From NCBI GenBank assembly GCA_030765235.1, contig JAVCCW010000020.1, positions 1 through 54,030 on the forward strand: a stretch of DNA of 54,030 nt, given 5' to 3'. The translations under genes were made by a program, and so were the position numbers. Source of the DNA: Candidatus Gorgyraea atricola. GTDB taxonomy: Bacteria; Omnitrophota; Gorgyraeia; Gorgyraeales; Gorgyraeaceae. The notes under the pieces were generated by a model. The model was not told the DNA's origin and searched no databases. It was given only the letters and a program-made list of their open reading frames with translations. Every line of letters begins with the position of its first letter. The stretch's first letter is position 1. Below, piece after piece: positions 38,701 through 46,733 of the stretch.

Positions 38701-38891
38701 CTCTGGCAATAACTGTTATAGGCGGGATGGCGTCCTCGACTATATTGACGCTATTTCTGGTGCCCAGCATGTATATGATTTTCGAGGATGTGGGATTCGC
38801 ATTTTTAAAACCAAAAAAGTTAATTATGGTTGTGCAGAAAAAAATTTATGGTATAATTAAACTAAGGCCTAGAATAAGAAAGGTTACATAG
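35700..38891 (+). CDS. second RND efflux permease
   Basis: A 1063-residue protein, a paralogue of the preceding permease without the C-terminal extension. It starts LSELSVKRPITIFMLFLGIV. TM4 is GMLVDNSIVVLDNI with D402 and Asn in the next position. The late segment AGIVVNNAIVLVDRIN corresponds to TM10. With one adaptor and one TolC-like protein for two permeases, a mixed trimer like MdtB/MdtC is possible; two separate pumps sharing parts is the alternative. The substrate cannot be read from the sequence. The stop overlaps the next GTG start by 1 nt. Confidence 0.9.
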   Translation: MNLSELSVKRPITIFMLFLGIVLVGFVSLQRLPVELKPNVAYGDISISVAVRGGMPPEEVENLVTKPIEEAVSTVSYLENLYSTSKAGESRIWLEFEPGTNMNFSALEVREKFSKIRDKLPREIQKPIIAQYKESDAPVLLLVVSGEDYTPEMLRKVVDEQIKERILRVEGVANVDVYGGRERKILVEVDKHKLYQYNIPMELVVNSLGANNLNLLAGDIKRRKDKYLIRVIGEFESVEDIKGIGVTVTPQGSIIKLEEIAKVRDSFLEPVSYARTDIEPVVSLYIQKESTANTIQVVADAQKEIELLKTQLDEGIFIKETLNQAKTIQNAIDAVKTSLLYGAILAVLVLLLFLRDLTPTFIIAVTMPISVMATFILMYFNNISINVMTLSGLALGIGMLVDNSIVVLDNIDKKKKKVIFSREDWKTQYSRAAIGGASEVGLAILASTITTIIVFLPFVFVNKAMRMFWSGLALTVTYSLLSSLFVALTLVPMLSDLIKRRVVKAKSKTPNPAMLKIKKFLDIQTYYRRFLEFSLRLRYMFVAISFGILFLAVLIGGKLDKEFMAGTEEGRFTMFVELEPGAKLDITDKMVKEIEELLLEVPEIKTFTSRVEPWSSKVYVKLLPLAKRGRSTKAVIDDIRALAKTVEHRYKGGFIYFSEIEEKGLKEIVVDLYGYDYAVLKELAVSIATRFGTVEGFEDIRMSRISGRPEWGIHVDRKLAGAYGLTVKDVADTLHSEVRGLRATLYHTEAREVATISRLRKEDRDRLDDLRKLVLFSKEGHPILLEQVADFTAQIGSSEIVRKNKMRVVHITAMVTGQSLVEAASNIKANLSDMEFPKDYYYRIGGNFERNIKKSQELWQFPFSFKPPYVRMPGAFYLTLILVYLVLASLFESYTQPLIIVFSVPLSAIGVVSALKIADKSISFGVMIGSIMLAGIVVNNAIVLVDRINFLRREQGMDLLESLIESGADRLRPIAMTTSTTILGLMPMAFDRSESANLWSPLAITVIGGMASSTILTLFLVPSMYMIFEDVGFAFLKPKKLIMVVQKKIYGIIKLRPRIRKVT

Positions 38892-40066
38892 TGGATAAGA
38901 CCTTACGTTCTATATTGTGGGTATTAGTAGCGCTGGTAGTGCTGAGTAGTTTTAGCACTGGATGGTTTTTTGTGGCAAAGGAAAGGCTCTATACTGATTA
39001 CCTGGATCTAGAGAGCCTTTTTAAGACCAGCGTGGATAAATTAAACAGAGAGATCGTCTCTTCTACCAGGGAAAACCAAGAATTAAAATCAAAACTTGAT
39101 GCGATCCAGGGTGAACTGGAGACAGTAGAATCCAGGGCTAAGGATTTGAAATTCCAATACGATAAGATTCTGGGAGACAGGGATGATTTAAATAAAGAAC
39201 TTGTCAGGGTCAAGAAGGGCAAATTCTATCTCGAGAAAAAAGTAAGGGAGATGGAGTCAGATATATTTGTGGCAGGGCTTTTAAGAGAAAAGGCATCACT
39301 TGAAGTGGCGTTGAAGGGATTAAAAGAATCGACCTTGCCTAAGGATCTGGAGATAGAGCAGTTAAGGGCAGAAAACATGGATTTTGAGATCAAGCTGACA
39401 AGGGTTGAAGAGGAAAAAGAGTTACTTGAAAAAAGGTTCAAGGACGCTACCGAGGTCGCTGAGATATTAAGCAAGGATCTATTAAAGGAAAAACATAAGA
39501 ATGAAGAGACCAAGCAGTACTTTGAAGACATGAACGTTGAGAGCCGTGTTTTAAAGAGCAGGATCTCTGAGCTCGAAGAGGCCTCTGGCAGTTTTGATAG
39601 GCTGCTTGCTGAAAAAGATGATATGCGATCAAAGATCGCCAGGCTGGAGCGGAAACTTGAGAATAAAAATAGAGAGATCGCGAAGGTAAAAGAGCGCACT
39701 ACAGCAGGAGAGTGGAGGGCTGAGGCCTATCACGCGCCGAGCGAGGTGGATCTGCCGCCTATTGTTTTAGATAGCCCAGGATACGGGAGCAGCGCTTCTT
39801 CTCTTGGGCGGATCACTGAAGAGGCAAGCCTAGAAGGCAGATTAAGAGGCAGGGTTGTTACTGTAAACAGGGATCATAATTTTGTTGTCATAGATATAGG
39901 AAAGCAGGACGGCGTTGATGTGGGCACTATTTTTAATGTCTATAGAGGCGATTCCTTTGTCGGTTCCACAGAGGTCATTCAGACCAGAGAAAGGATCTCT
40001 GCCTGTGATATAAAGAATATAGAAGAAGGTTTTTTCATAGAAGTGGACGATCTCATCATCAAATGA
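38891..40066 (+). CDS. membrane-anchored coiled-coil protein with C-terminal FlgT-like beta domain
   Basis: A 391-residue protein starting with GTG. One N-terminal membrane helix (SILWVLVALVVLSSFSTGWFF) is followed by a coiled coil of roughly 220 residues (about 40-270). After a linker comes a small beta domain (about 315-391): RGRVVTVNRDHNFVVIDIGK, DVGTIFNVYRGD, FVGSTEVIQTRERISACDI. That last part resembles the C-terminal domain of FlgT and similar envelope proteins. Its position after two RND permeases with 1-nt overlap suggests a periplasmic helper of the pump or of the secretion genes that follow. No specific function is known to me. Confidence 0.6.
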   Translation: MDKTLRSILWVLVALVVLSSFSTGWFFVAKERLYTDYLDLESLFKTSVDKLNREIVSSTRENQELKSKLDAIQGELETVESRAKDLKFQYDKILGDRDDLNKELVRVKKGKFYLEKKVREMESDIFVAGLLREKASLEVALKGLKESTLPKDLEIEQLRAENMDFEIKLTRVEEEKELLEKRFKDATEVAEILSKDLLKEKHKNEETKQYFEDMNVESRVLKSRISELEEASGSFDRLLAEKDDMRSKIARLERKLENKNREIAKVKERTTAGEWRAEAYHAPSEVDLPPIVLDSPGYGSSASSLGRITEEASLEGRLRGRVVTVNRDHNFVVIDIGKQDGVDVGTIFNVYRGDSFVGSTEVIQTRERISACDIKNIEEGFFIEVDDLIIK

Positions 40067-40090
40067 TTCGGGTAAGCCGAGGCTTAAAAG

Positions 40091-40107
40091 CCGAGGTTGG
40101 ACCTCGG
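40091..40107. repeat. short perfect hairpin upstream of the gspF-like gene
   Basis: CCGAGGT (40091-40097), TGG loop, ACCTCGG (40101-40107). A second copy of GCCGAGG lies just upstream at 40076-40082. The hairpin ends 8 nt before the gspF-like ATG, where no clear ribosome site is seen, so it may hide or replace the ribosome landing area. Confidence 0.6.
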
Positions 40108-40115
40108 TATACCAA

Positions 40116-41192
40116 ATGGATCTCTCCAAAATTCTTGCAGGTTTTTCCTTTAGAAAAAGAGTCAGCACAAAGTCCCTGGTGGTGTTCACAAGACAGCTCT
40201 CCACTCTTATCGCGGCAGGCCTGCCTCTTGTAAAGGCGCTTAATACTCTACATGGCCAGTTAGAATCAGGCGGGCTAAAAGATATTATACATAATATAGC
40301 CACTGAAGTAGAGAGCGGCACAAAGTTCTCAGAGGCGCTTTCGCGCTTTCCAAAGGTATTCCCTGATTTTTATGTCAATATGATAAAGGCAGGCGAGCTC
40401 GGCGGCATGCTCGAAGGCATACTAAAACGTCTTTCAGAGTTTTTAGATAAGTCACAGAAGCTGCGGGAGAAGGTAAAGTCTGCCCTTATGTATCCCGCAT
40501 TTGTAATGATCGTGGCTGTGCTTATACTTGTCATGCTCATGATCTTTGTCATACCCACATTTACAAATATGTTTTCAGAGTTGGGCGAGGCATTACCGCT
40601 TCCTACAAAGATATTGATCACTACCAGCGATATAGTGAGGAGCGCGTGGTATCTTCTTCCTCTTATCCCGATAGTGCTTATAGCCCTGTATAAATTGCTT
40701 ATAAAAAACGCTAACAGGCGCTGCTTCGTCGATAAGATCAAGCTGCGCGTGCCTGTGGTGGGTCATCTCATACAGCAGATCAGCGTGGCCAGATTTTCCA
40801 GGACGCTTGGTACGCTTCTTACCAGCGGTGTGCCTATATTAAGCGCGCTGGAGACAGTAAAAGATACTATGGGCAATGAATTTATTAGCAGGGCAGTCTT
40901 ACAGGTGCGGGATAGCATCAAGGAAGGGGAAAGCGTCTCAGGCCCCATGGAAGCGAGCAAGGCGTTTCCGCCGCTTGTTGTAAAGATGATAAATATAGGC
41001 GAGGAAACAGGCCAGCTCGACAAGATGCTCATTCAGATAGCTGATAATTTCGAGGAAGAGGTGGATGTCGCGATAACAGGGCTCACATCTTTGCTCGAGC
41101 CCTTGCTCATAGTCTTCATGGGTCTAGTCGTTGGATTTATAGTAGTCTCGATGTTCATGCCGCTATTTTCACTCGCCAAGTTGATAGAGTAG
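40116..41192 (+). CDS. type II secretion / type IV pilus inner-membrane protein (GspF/PilC family)
   Basis: A 358-residue protein with two T2SSF domains. The first includes FTRQLSTLIAAGLPLVKALN, FPKVFPDFYVNMIKAGELGG and KVKSALMYPAFVMIVAVLIL. The second includes ARFSRTLGTLLTSGVPILSALE and FPPLVVKMINIGEETGQLDKML, then a C-terminal membrane helix. GspF/PilC is the platform protein on which the pseudopilus or pilus is assembled. It is followed by two pseudopilin genes, but no ATPase or secretin gene is in the window. It is slightly shorter than typical members (about 400), missing part of the N-terminal region. Confidence 0.92.
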   Translation: MDLSKILAGFSFRKRVSTKSLVVFTRQLSTLIAAGLPLVKALNTLHGQLESGGLKDIIHNIATEVESGTKFSEALSRFPKVFPDFYVNMIKAGELGGMLEGILKRLSEFLDKSQKLREKVKSALMYPAFVMIVAVLILVMLMIFVIPTFTNMFSELGEALPLPTKILITTSDIVRSAWYLLPLIPIVLIALYKLLIKNANRRCFVDKIKLRVPVVGHLIQQISVARFSRTLGTLLTSGVPILSALETVKDTMGNEFISRAVLQVRDSIKEGESVSGPMEASKAFPPLVVKMINIGEETGQLDKMLIQIADNFEEEVDVAITGLTSLLEPLLIVFMGLVVGFIVVSMFMPLFSLAKLIE

Positions 41193-41204
41193 AAAAATTA
41201 CATG

Positions 41205-41333
41205 AAAAATCCAAAATCCAAATACTACCAAATCCCAAATAAATCCAAAATCCCAAATCCAAAACCATGTTTGGGATTTGGAAATTGGGATTTATTTGGT
41301 AGTATTGGTATTATTGGGATTTGGGATTTATCC
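41205..41333. repeat. AT-rich imperfect palindrome built from roughly 7-bp units
   Basis: The gap after the gspF-like gene is filled by AAATCC/AAATCCC-type units on the left (41205-41263) and their reverse complement (TTGGGAT-type) on the right (41270-41333). A matching core is ATACTACCAAAT on the left with ATTTGGTAGTAT on the right. The transcript could fold into a long hairpin. It ends just before the gspI-like start. Confidence 0.75.
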
Positions 41334-41347
41334 TAGTGGGTTATTTT

Positions 41348-41728
41348 ATGAGTAGAAAAGGTTTTTCTTTACTCGAGTTAATCATTGCAGTGGGTGTCCT
41401 GGCCATAGGACTGGTGGGTGTCTTGCAGATATTTCCTGTGGGACTCAGGGCCTCGTATCGCGCTGGCATGATCACAAAGGCATCATTTATAGCGCAGAAT
41501 AAGATGGAAGAGGTAAAGATGTCAGGGTTTGACGCGATAAGCGCGCTTCCGCCGAAGATACCTCTATCAGGTGAAGATGATGATTTTAAATGGGAGATAT
41601 TTATAGATGATGTTGACCTGGACGGCGTGGAGTCCAGCGACGACATACAAAAGGTTACAGTGACTGTAAGCTGGATAGATAGAAACAGGACAAGGTCAAA
41701 GGATTTTGTGACGTATGTTACGAGGTAG
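41348..41728 (+). CDS. prepilin-like protein, GspI/PilV type
   Basis: A 126-residue protein with a class III signal: MSRKGFSLLELIIAVGVLAI, cleaved after Gly5, with Glu at position +5 of the mature protein. A short C-terminal domain with DDFKWEIFIDDVDLDG and VTVTVSWIDRNRTRSKDF is like minor pseudopilins of the GspI group. The ATG at 41348 is chosen because it places the signal directly at the N-terminus; the frame is open a little further upstream. It overlaps the next gene by 14 nt. Confidence 0.8.
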   Translation: MSRKGFSLLELIIAVGVLAIGLVGVLQIFPVGLRASYRAGMITKASFIAQNKMEEVKMSGFDAISALPPKIPLSGEDDDFKWEIFIDDVDLDGVESSDDIQKVTVTVSWIDRNRTRSKDFVTYVTR

Positions 41729-42314
41729 GACAGGTTTTACCATTGTCGAGATACTTATTGCGCTGGCTATACTTGCCATGATAGTCGCGTCCACTTTTAC
41801 GATCTTCAGGAGTTCAGCTAAATCCTGGCAAAAGGGCGAGGCAAGGAGCGAGCGCTATCATAATGCAAGGGTTGCTATAGGCAGGATGAGCATGGAGATA
41901 TCCCAGGCAGTGATCATTGAGAATAGCGACGCAAGGTTTGTCGGACAGTCAGATGAGGTAAGCTTTGTCTCGTTTGTCTCAAGTACAGAAGGCGTGTTCG
42001 AGCAGGCAGAGATAGAATACTGGTTTGATAGCGGACAAAAAATCCTCATGCGCAATGAAGACGCTGAGCCTGACTATGATTTTTCCACGCAGGATTATAG
42101 CGACATATTGGCTGATGGTATAGCAACGCTGGAATTTTCATACTATGACGGCTCAACATGGACTGATACGTGGGATTCAAGATTTATCGACGAGGAAACT
42201 GAAGTAGAACAGGACATCCTACCCAAGGCAGTCAAGATAAAGATACAGGTACAGGACAGAAAAGGCAAAGAAAGTGAGACCTTTGAAGTCATAACCCACC
42301 TAAAGATCTCCTAA
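41715..42314 (+). CDS. prepilin-like protein, GspJ type
   Basis: A 199-residue protein starting MLRGRTGFTIVEILIALAIL, a class III prepilin signal cleaved after Gly7. The body has ARVAIGRMSMEISQAV and paired strands ending in LPKAVKIKIQVQDRKGKE, as in GspJ minor pseudopilins. With the gspF-like and gspI-like genes it forms part of a type II secretion or type IV pilus set. The start overlaps the end of the gspI-like gene. Confidence 0.8.
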   Translation: MLRGRTGFTIVEILIALAILAMIVASTFTIFRSSAKSWQKGEARSERYHNARVAIGRMSMEISQAVIIENSDARFVGQSDEVSFVSFVSSTEGVFEQAEIEYWFDSGQKILMRNEDAEPDYDFSTQDYSDILADGIATLEFSYYDGSTWTDTWDSRFIDEETEVEQDILPKAVKIKIQVQDRKGKESETFEVITHLKIS

Positions 42315-42333
42315 GCACTCGCCTGGAATTCTC

Positions 42334-42362
42334 TTGTAATAGTAGTATTTTTGTAGTATAAT
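42334..42362 (+). promoter_or_regulatory. sigma70-type promoter
   Basis: TTGTAA at 42334-42339 and TATAAT at 42357-42362 with a 17-nt spacer, about 60 nt before the next gene. Confidence 0.65.
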
Positions 42363-42421
42363 AAAGTTACATTACCTACCAGGCCTTATATCTATTAGCG
42401 AGGCTGTTTTTTGCGTGAATT

Positions 42422-45400
42422 ATGGATATACTTAAAAAAGTATTATTAATTAAAATAATAAGCTATATTCTTCTTTGCGCCTTTCTATTTACCAATACTG
42501 CATATTCAGCCCAGCCAATATTTACACTAAGGTCTCATCTCATATCCACTGGCGAAGGAAAAGATGGAGAATTAGGGGAAAGGTCTGCAGCCTATATTTT
42601 CGGCAATCCGCCTAAATTTAGAATGGGATCAATGGAACTCGGAGACATGAAGCTTCTTCAGGCCCTTACGCTTGCTACCCAAGGTAAATTTGATGAGGCA
42701 TTTATTCGTACAAAGGGTGCACTACTAGACGAGGCTTATATACTCAATATAGATACAGCTATTTTTATATTAAGCGGCCTTCTGGCAATCTATGGACCAA
42801 AGACAAATAAGGGTAAGGAAGTGACAACTTTATTAAATATAATTAAAGTGCATGATAAAGACGTAGACCAGACAGTAATGAAGGAAAAGATACAAGGTCA
42901 TATCGTAGACTCTTATCTGGATGAGATAAGATTTTTATATGAGAGGGGATATTCTTTGCTCCAGGATAACAAGGCCCAGGAGGCATGGAAATTATTAAAC
43001 CGGGCGCAGAGCATGCTTTATGAATTACAATCAAAATATAGTTTTTTAAAGACAGATGAAAGAATAGCTCCATTACGTTTGGATATAGAAGCTGATCTTA
43101 GAATGATACAAGATGGAGATGAGCTTCTATTAAAAGATCGCTTGCTTCAGGCTGTTAATCCAGATACAGGTGAATTTTTAGATATAGACTTAGACTTTTA
43201 TGAAGCACACGATGGAGGTAAGTACCATTGCAATTCACAGGTACTTATCTTAGATCCAGAAGGTCGAATACTAACTCCAGTTAGAACCAGAAGGCAAAGA
43301 AAAAAAGATATATCTGCAACAGCCCATTTGTTTAAAGATGAGAGTTTTGAGGCATGCGCATTACGAGCTGTTAAGGCAGATACAGGCCTTTCTTCAATAA
43401 ACAAGAATTCACTAATACCATTGGGCCCTATTATTGGCGAGAAGAAGATGGGGTATCAAAACTATAAGGATACGAGGCCCTATTATTATGATGAAGATGG
43501 CATATTTCGCTCTGCATCTCAGGAAAAAGATAATCGTGAATATGGGAGATTTTTCTTATGCATATTGACTCCAGAACAGGTAAGTGAGATCCAGGATACT
43601 GGTAATCCATTGATACAGACTTTAGGTTTAACATTTACATCCCTTTCAGCTTATCTTGAATCCGTAGTTAGGCAGCCTGAGGAATTTGCCAGTACTGCGC
43701 TCCAACTATTTGGTCATCCCAATAACATCAACCTTGTTCACTCGAAGATTTTAAATGGTATAGAGTCTATCTTTGATCATATCAAGACCCATCCTGATGA
43801 AATCGTAGAATTGAGTTATGTCGAGACTCTATATAGGAGCTGTAGATCTACAATTGAACGTATAGAAAATTGGGAAGGTTCATCCTGGGCAGCTCATTTG
43901 GATAGCTCTGACGCAGATTTTACTGATAAATGCAAGGCCATGGCATTACAGGATCTTGAGAACCGTTATCAGGAACTTAGAACCATAACAGTTTGGCGGA
44001 CACTAGAGAGCCATTACAGAGATAAACTGATCTTGGGCTGGAAAGATGTATATGACATTATTAATGTCATGAATTTATTAGGTAATGATGCTCAGTCAGT
44101 TCAGGGCAGGGCATTATTGCATACCTTTTTGAAAAAAGGTGTAAAGATAAAGCGCCTCTCGAAAAGCAAATTTATATTTGAATATGATGGTCATAGGCTA
44201 AAAGGATTATCTATAGATAACAAGGGCAAGTTAAATATTACGCCAGCGATAAGAAAAGGGGTGGATTTAATTAGGCGTGGGGCCATTGCAGCAGATATGG
44301 ATTTAACCACAGCCTTCCGTAATGAAAATATAGATCAAGAGATGTTCTATTATATAAATCAGATTCTTATATTGGGAATGCTTTATGGTATAGTCTCAGG
44401 GAATGAATTTAAAAAGCAATATAGACGTTCTCTCAGAGAGCTTATAGTCCAAGAGTTATGCGAGGCAATGGTCATATATGCAAGTGGCGCAGGAGTAAAG
44501 ACAGGGTTTGATGATCAAGGAGAGCTTAAACCTGATAATAAATATAGCAGGTCTTTTGACAAGGAGCAGTTAGAGGCATTAGACCCAGTTTTAGATAAGC
44601 TTTTAATTGCCTGGCGCAGCGTTATGATGGGGATCATAAATAGCGGATATGTAAATGAGGATGGAAAGATAAATGGGTCAAAGACTAAGCAGGATGCAGT
44701 CAAGTCTATTAAAAAAGAATTCAAAGATAAAGATCTTATCGTATATGGCATTGATATAGCAGGCGAGATTATGAAAAATATAGACGATATATTGGATGAA
44801 ATAGAGACTTTATTAACAAAATCAGATTTAGACGATAAAGAGAAGAAACATCATGAAAGACTATTGGCCCAGCTTAGATTGAATAGCGGTGAGATACAAT
44901 TACTTGAAAATGACGAACATGAACTTCGCAGAAAAGAGGCATGGCCATTTATTGATACTAGGCCTGATATAGTAGGTAATGGAATTATTCAAAAGACATT
45001 AAAACCTATGGTGCCTTCTAAGGGTAGGGAGCTTTTACGTGACATATCTGCGAAGATAATTGAACAATTTAATATTTCTAATGCTGACTATGTCCCTATA
45101 AAAGTTACAGGAGGAGGGTCTACCAGTGTTGATTTTACGCGAGAGGATATTAGCAAGGCTACTGCTGCAGAGGATCTAGTAGTTGGGGAGAAACTTGGGC
45201 CGGATGATCGTGATCTAGTAATAGCTATTGATGATGAAATGGAACCTGGGCAAGTAGGGTTTCCTTTTCTCACAGTTCCCGGAATTACTGTTATTTCCAT
45301 AGAGAAGACAAAAAACGGAAAGAAGAGGACATATCCTAAGGATGTTGCAGAACAAATCAAAGCTGAATGGTTTTGGACAGGAGACCATGATTTAGGCTAT

Positions 45401-45604
45401 GAACTAGAGGCCACCAAGAATATTTATATAGCACTTATAGAATTATATATGCAAGAGATGCTGAATCTATGCATGGATAAAAAAGATGTTACGCCAGCCA
45501 TTAGAAGGTTAAAGCAAGAGCTAGTCAGTGGTAAAATAACCGACTATATAAATATTACGAATAGCCCCCTTGCTGCTCTTAAAGGTAGTCAAAAAGATAT
45601 CTGA
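42422..45604 (+). CDS. large secreted protein with degenerate Nudix-like domain
   Basis: A 1060-residue protein with an N-terminal signal peptide ending near AYSAQPI. Residues about 75-230 are helical and TPR-like. Residues about 262-400 look like a Nudix fold: YHCNSQVLILDPEGRIL, then a box reading AHLFKDESFEACALRAVKADTGL in two parts, AHLFKDESFEACA and LRAVKADTGL. In active Nudix enzymes the second part is REVxEExGL, so the metal-binding glutamates are replaced by Ala, Ala and Asp. The remaining 650 residues are mostly helical with no family I recognise; near the C-terminus is VTGGGSTSVDF. It has its own promoter and is more AT-rich than the next genes. A binding or scaffold role is more likely than hydrolysis. 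Confidence 0.6.
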   Translation: MDILKKVLLIKIISYILLCAFLFTNTAYSAQPIFTLRSHLISTGEGKDGELGERSAAYIFGNPPKFRMGSMELGDMKLLQALTLATQGKFDEAFIRTKGALLDEAYILNIDTAIFILSGLLAIYGPKTNKGKEVTTLLNIIKVHDKDVDQTVMKEKIQGHIVDSYLDEIRFLYERGYSLLQDNKAQEAWKLLNRAQSMLYELQSKYSFLKTDERIAPLRLDIEADLRMIQDGDELLLKDRLLQAVNPDTGEFLDIDLDFYEAHDGGKYHCNSQVLILDPEGRILTPVRTRRQRKKDISATAHLFKDESFEACALRAVKADTGLSSINKNSLIPLGPIIGEKKMGYQNYKDTRPYYYDEDGIFRSASQEKDNREYGRFFLCILTPEQVSEIQDTGNPLIQTLGLTFTSLSAYLESVVRQPEEFASTALQLFGHPNNINLVHSKILNGIESIFDHIKTHPDEIVELSYVETLYRSCRSTIERIENWEGSSWAAHLDSSDADFTDKCKAMALQDLENRYQELRTITVWRTLESHYRDKLILGWKDVYDIINVMNLLGNDAQSVQGRALLHTFLKKGVKIKRLSKSKFIFEYDGHRLKGLSIDNKGKLNITPAIRKGVDLIRRGAIAADMDLTTAFRNENIDQEMFYYINQILILGMLYGIVSGNEFKKQYRRSLRELIVQELCEAMVIYASGAGVKTGFDDQGELKPDNKYSRSFDKEQLEALDPVLDKLLIAWRSVMMGIINSGYVNEDGKINGSKTKQDAVKSIKKEFKDKDLIVYGIDIAGEIMKNIDDILDEIETLLTKSDLDDKEKKHHERLLAQLRLNSGEIQLLENDEHELRRKEAWPFIDTRPDIVGNGIIQKTLKPMVPSKGRELLRDISAKIIEQFNISNADYVPIKVTGGGSTSVDFTREDISKATAAEDLVVGEKLGPDDRDLVIAIDDEMEPGQVGFPFLTVPGITVISIEKTKNGKKRTYPKDVAEQIKAEWFWTGDHDLGYELEATKNIYIALIELYMQEMLNLCMDKKDVTPAIRRLKQELVSGKITDYINITNSPLAALKGSQKDI

Positions 45605-45628
45605 TCCTCTCCGAATCCCAAAATAATC

Positions 45629-45656
45629 TTGATATAATAAAAAATATACCTATAAT
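45629..45656 (+). promoter_or_regulatory. sigma70-type promoter with near-leaderless start
   Basis: TTGATA at 45629-45634 and TATAAT at 45651-45656 with a 16-nt spacer. The expected transcript start is about 4-5 nt before the ATG at 45667, and no ribosome site is visible in the gap. Confidence 0.6.
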
Positions 45657-45666
45657 AAGACCTACA

Positions 45667-46656
45667 ATGAAGATTGGTATAATCGGTCCGCCGCAGAGTG
45701 GGAAGACTACTATATTTAAAATCTTGTTGCAGGCTGATGTGCCTGGGAATATCGGTGTGTTTAAGACATCGGACTATCGCGTGGACGCGATCGCCAGGAA
45801 TATTTCCGCTAAAAAGATGACATACCCGGAGTTTACATTTGTGGATCTGGGGGCGATATCAGGGTTTAAGAAAAAAGATATGTCCCAGCTCCAGGATGTA
45901 GATCTATTCATATGTACTATAGGTACTTTTTTCAGCCAGGACCCTAAAAAGGATTTTGAAAGCGCGATTACTGATATAATAGTTTTTGATCTGGAGTTTA
46001 TACAGGACAGGATTGCCAGGGTCCATAAGGAAAAAAGGCCTGGCTCAGATAAGGTACTGGAGGTTTTGGAAAAATGCCAGAAGATCGTTTCTGATGGCAG
46101 GCTTTTGCGGAATGTCGGATTAAAAGAGGATGAGATTAAGGTGCTTTCCGGCCTGACATTCTTAAGCTTAAGGCCATTGATCCTGGCGATAAATGTTTCA
46201 GACGAGGATAAGGCCGACTTAAAGGCCCTTAAAGAATATTGTAGATCAAAGGATATGCGTTCTATCAGGTTTTTTGGAAAAACAGAACTAGAACTGCTTG
46301 AGCTCGAACCAGCAGAGAGGGAAAAGTTTCATAAGGACATGGGTCTGGGCGCTAGTTTCAGGGAAGAGGCATCAAAGTTAATAATGAAGGAACTAGATCT
46401 TATTACATTTTTCACAGCAGGAGAAAAAGATACGCGCGGCTGGTATTTAAAAAGAGGCTTGAGCGTTTTAGAAGCAGCTGGTAAAATACACACTGACATT
46501 CAGCGCGGCTTCATAAGGGCCGAAGTCGTGAACTTCAAGGATTTCGAGAAATACGGCTCTACACATGGCGCCCGCGAAGAAGGTGCATTAAAGGTAGAAG
46601 GCAAAGAATACGTAGTCAAAGACGGAGACATCATTAACGTGAGATTTAACGTTTAG
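45667..46656 (+). CDS. YchF-like P-loop NTPase (Obg family)
   Basis: A 329-residue protein with a Walker A motif GPPQSGKTT, a DLGAISG switch II, and ILAINVSDED in the place of the NKxD motif. YchF proteins keep NVxE there and prefer ATP. The C-terminal third is the YchF TGS-like domain: DLITFFTAGEKDTRGW, AAGKIHTDIQRGFIRAEVV and KVEGKEYVVKDGDIINVRF. YchF binds ribosomes and is linked to stress responses. It is about 30 residues shorter than typical YchF and diverges in the middle helical part, so it may be a paralogue. Confidence 0.85.
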   Translation: MKIGIIGPPQSGKTTIFKILLQADVPGNIGVFKTSDYRVDAIARNISAKKMTYPEFTFVDLGAISGFKKKDMSQLQDVDLFICTIGTFFSQDPKKDFESAITDIIVFDLEFIQDRIARVHKEKRPGSDKVLEVLEKCQKIVSDGRLLRNVGLKEDEIKVLSGLTFLSLRPLILAINVSDEDKADLKALKEYCRSKDMRSIRFFGKTELELLELEPAEREKFHKDMGLGASFREEASKLIMKELDLITFFTAGEKDTRGWYLKRGLSVLEAAGKIHTDIQRGFIRAEVVNFKDFEKYGSTHGAREEGALKVEGKEYVVKDGDIINVRFNV

Positions 46657-46718
46657 CTTTCAGCCTTCAGCTTTCAGCCATCAGCGGCTGACAGCTGATA
46701 GCTGACAGCTGACAGCTT
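46655..46718. repeat. inverted array of 7-bp repeats upstream of purH
   Basis: Four units of AGCTTTC/AGCCTTC type (46655-46682) are followed by four inverted units of GCTGACA/GCTGATA type (46687-46714). The array can fold on itself. It overlaps the stop codon of the YchF-like gene and ends just before the purH ribosome site. Confidence 0.85.
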
Positions 46719-46733
46719 GGGAAGGAGAACGTA

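Noticed and set aside
42315-42421. tRNA or other small RNA gene
   Set aside because: No cloverleaf or known RNA motif could be formed; only a promoter is visible.
46655-46718. CRISPR array
   Set aside because: Units are only 7 bp with no spacers, and no cas genes are near.
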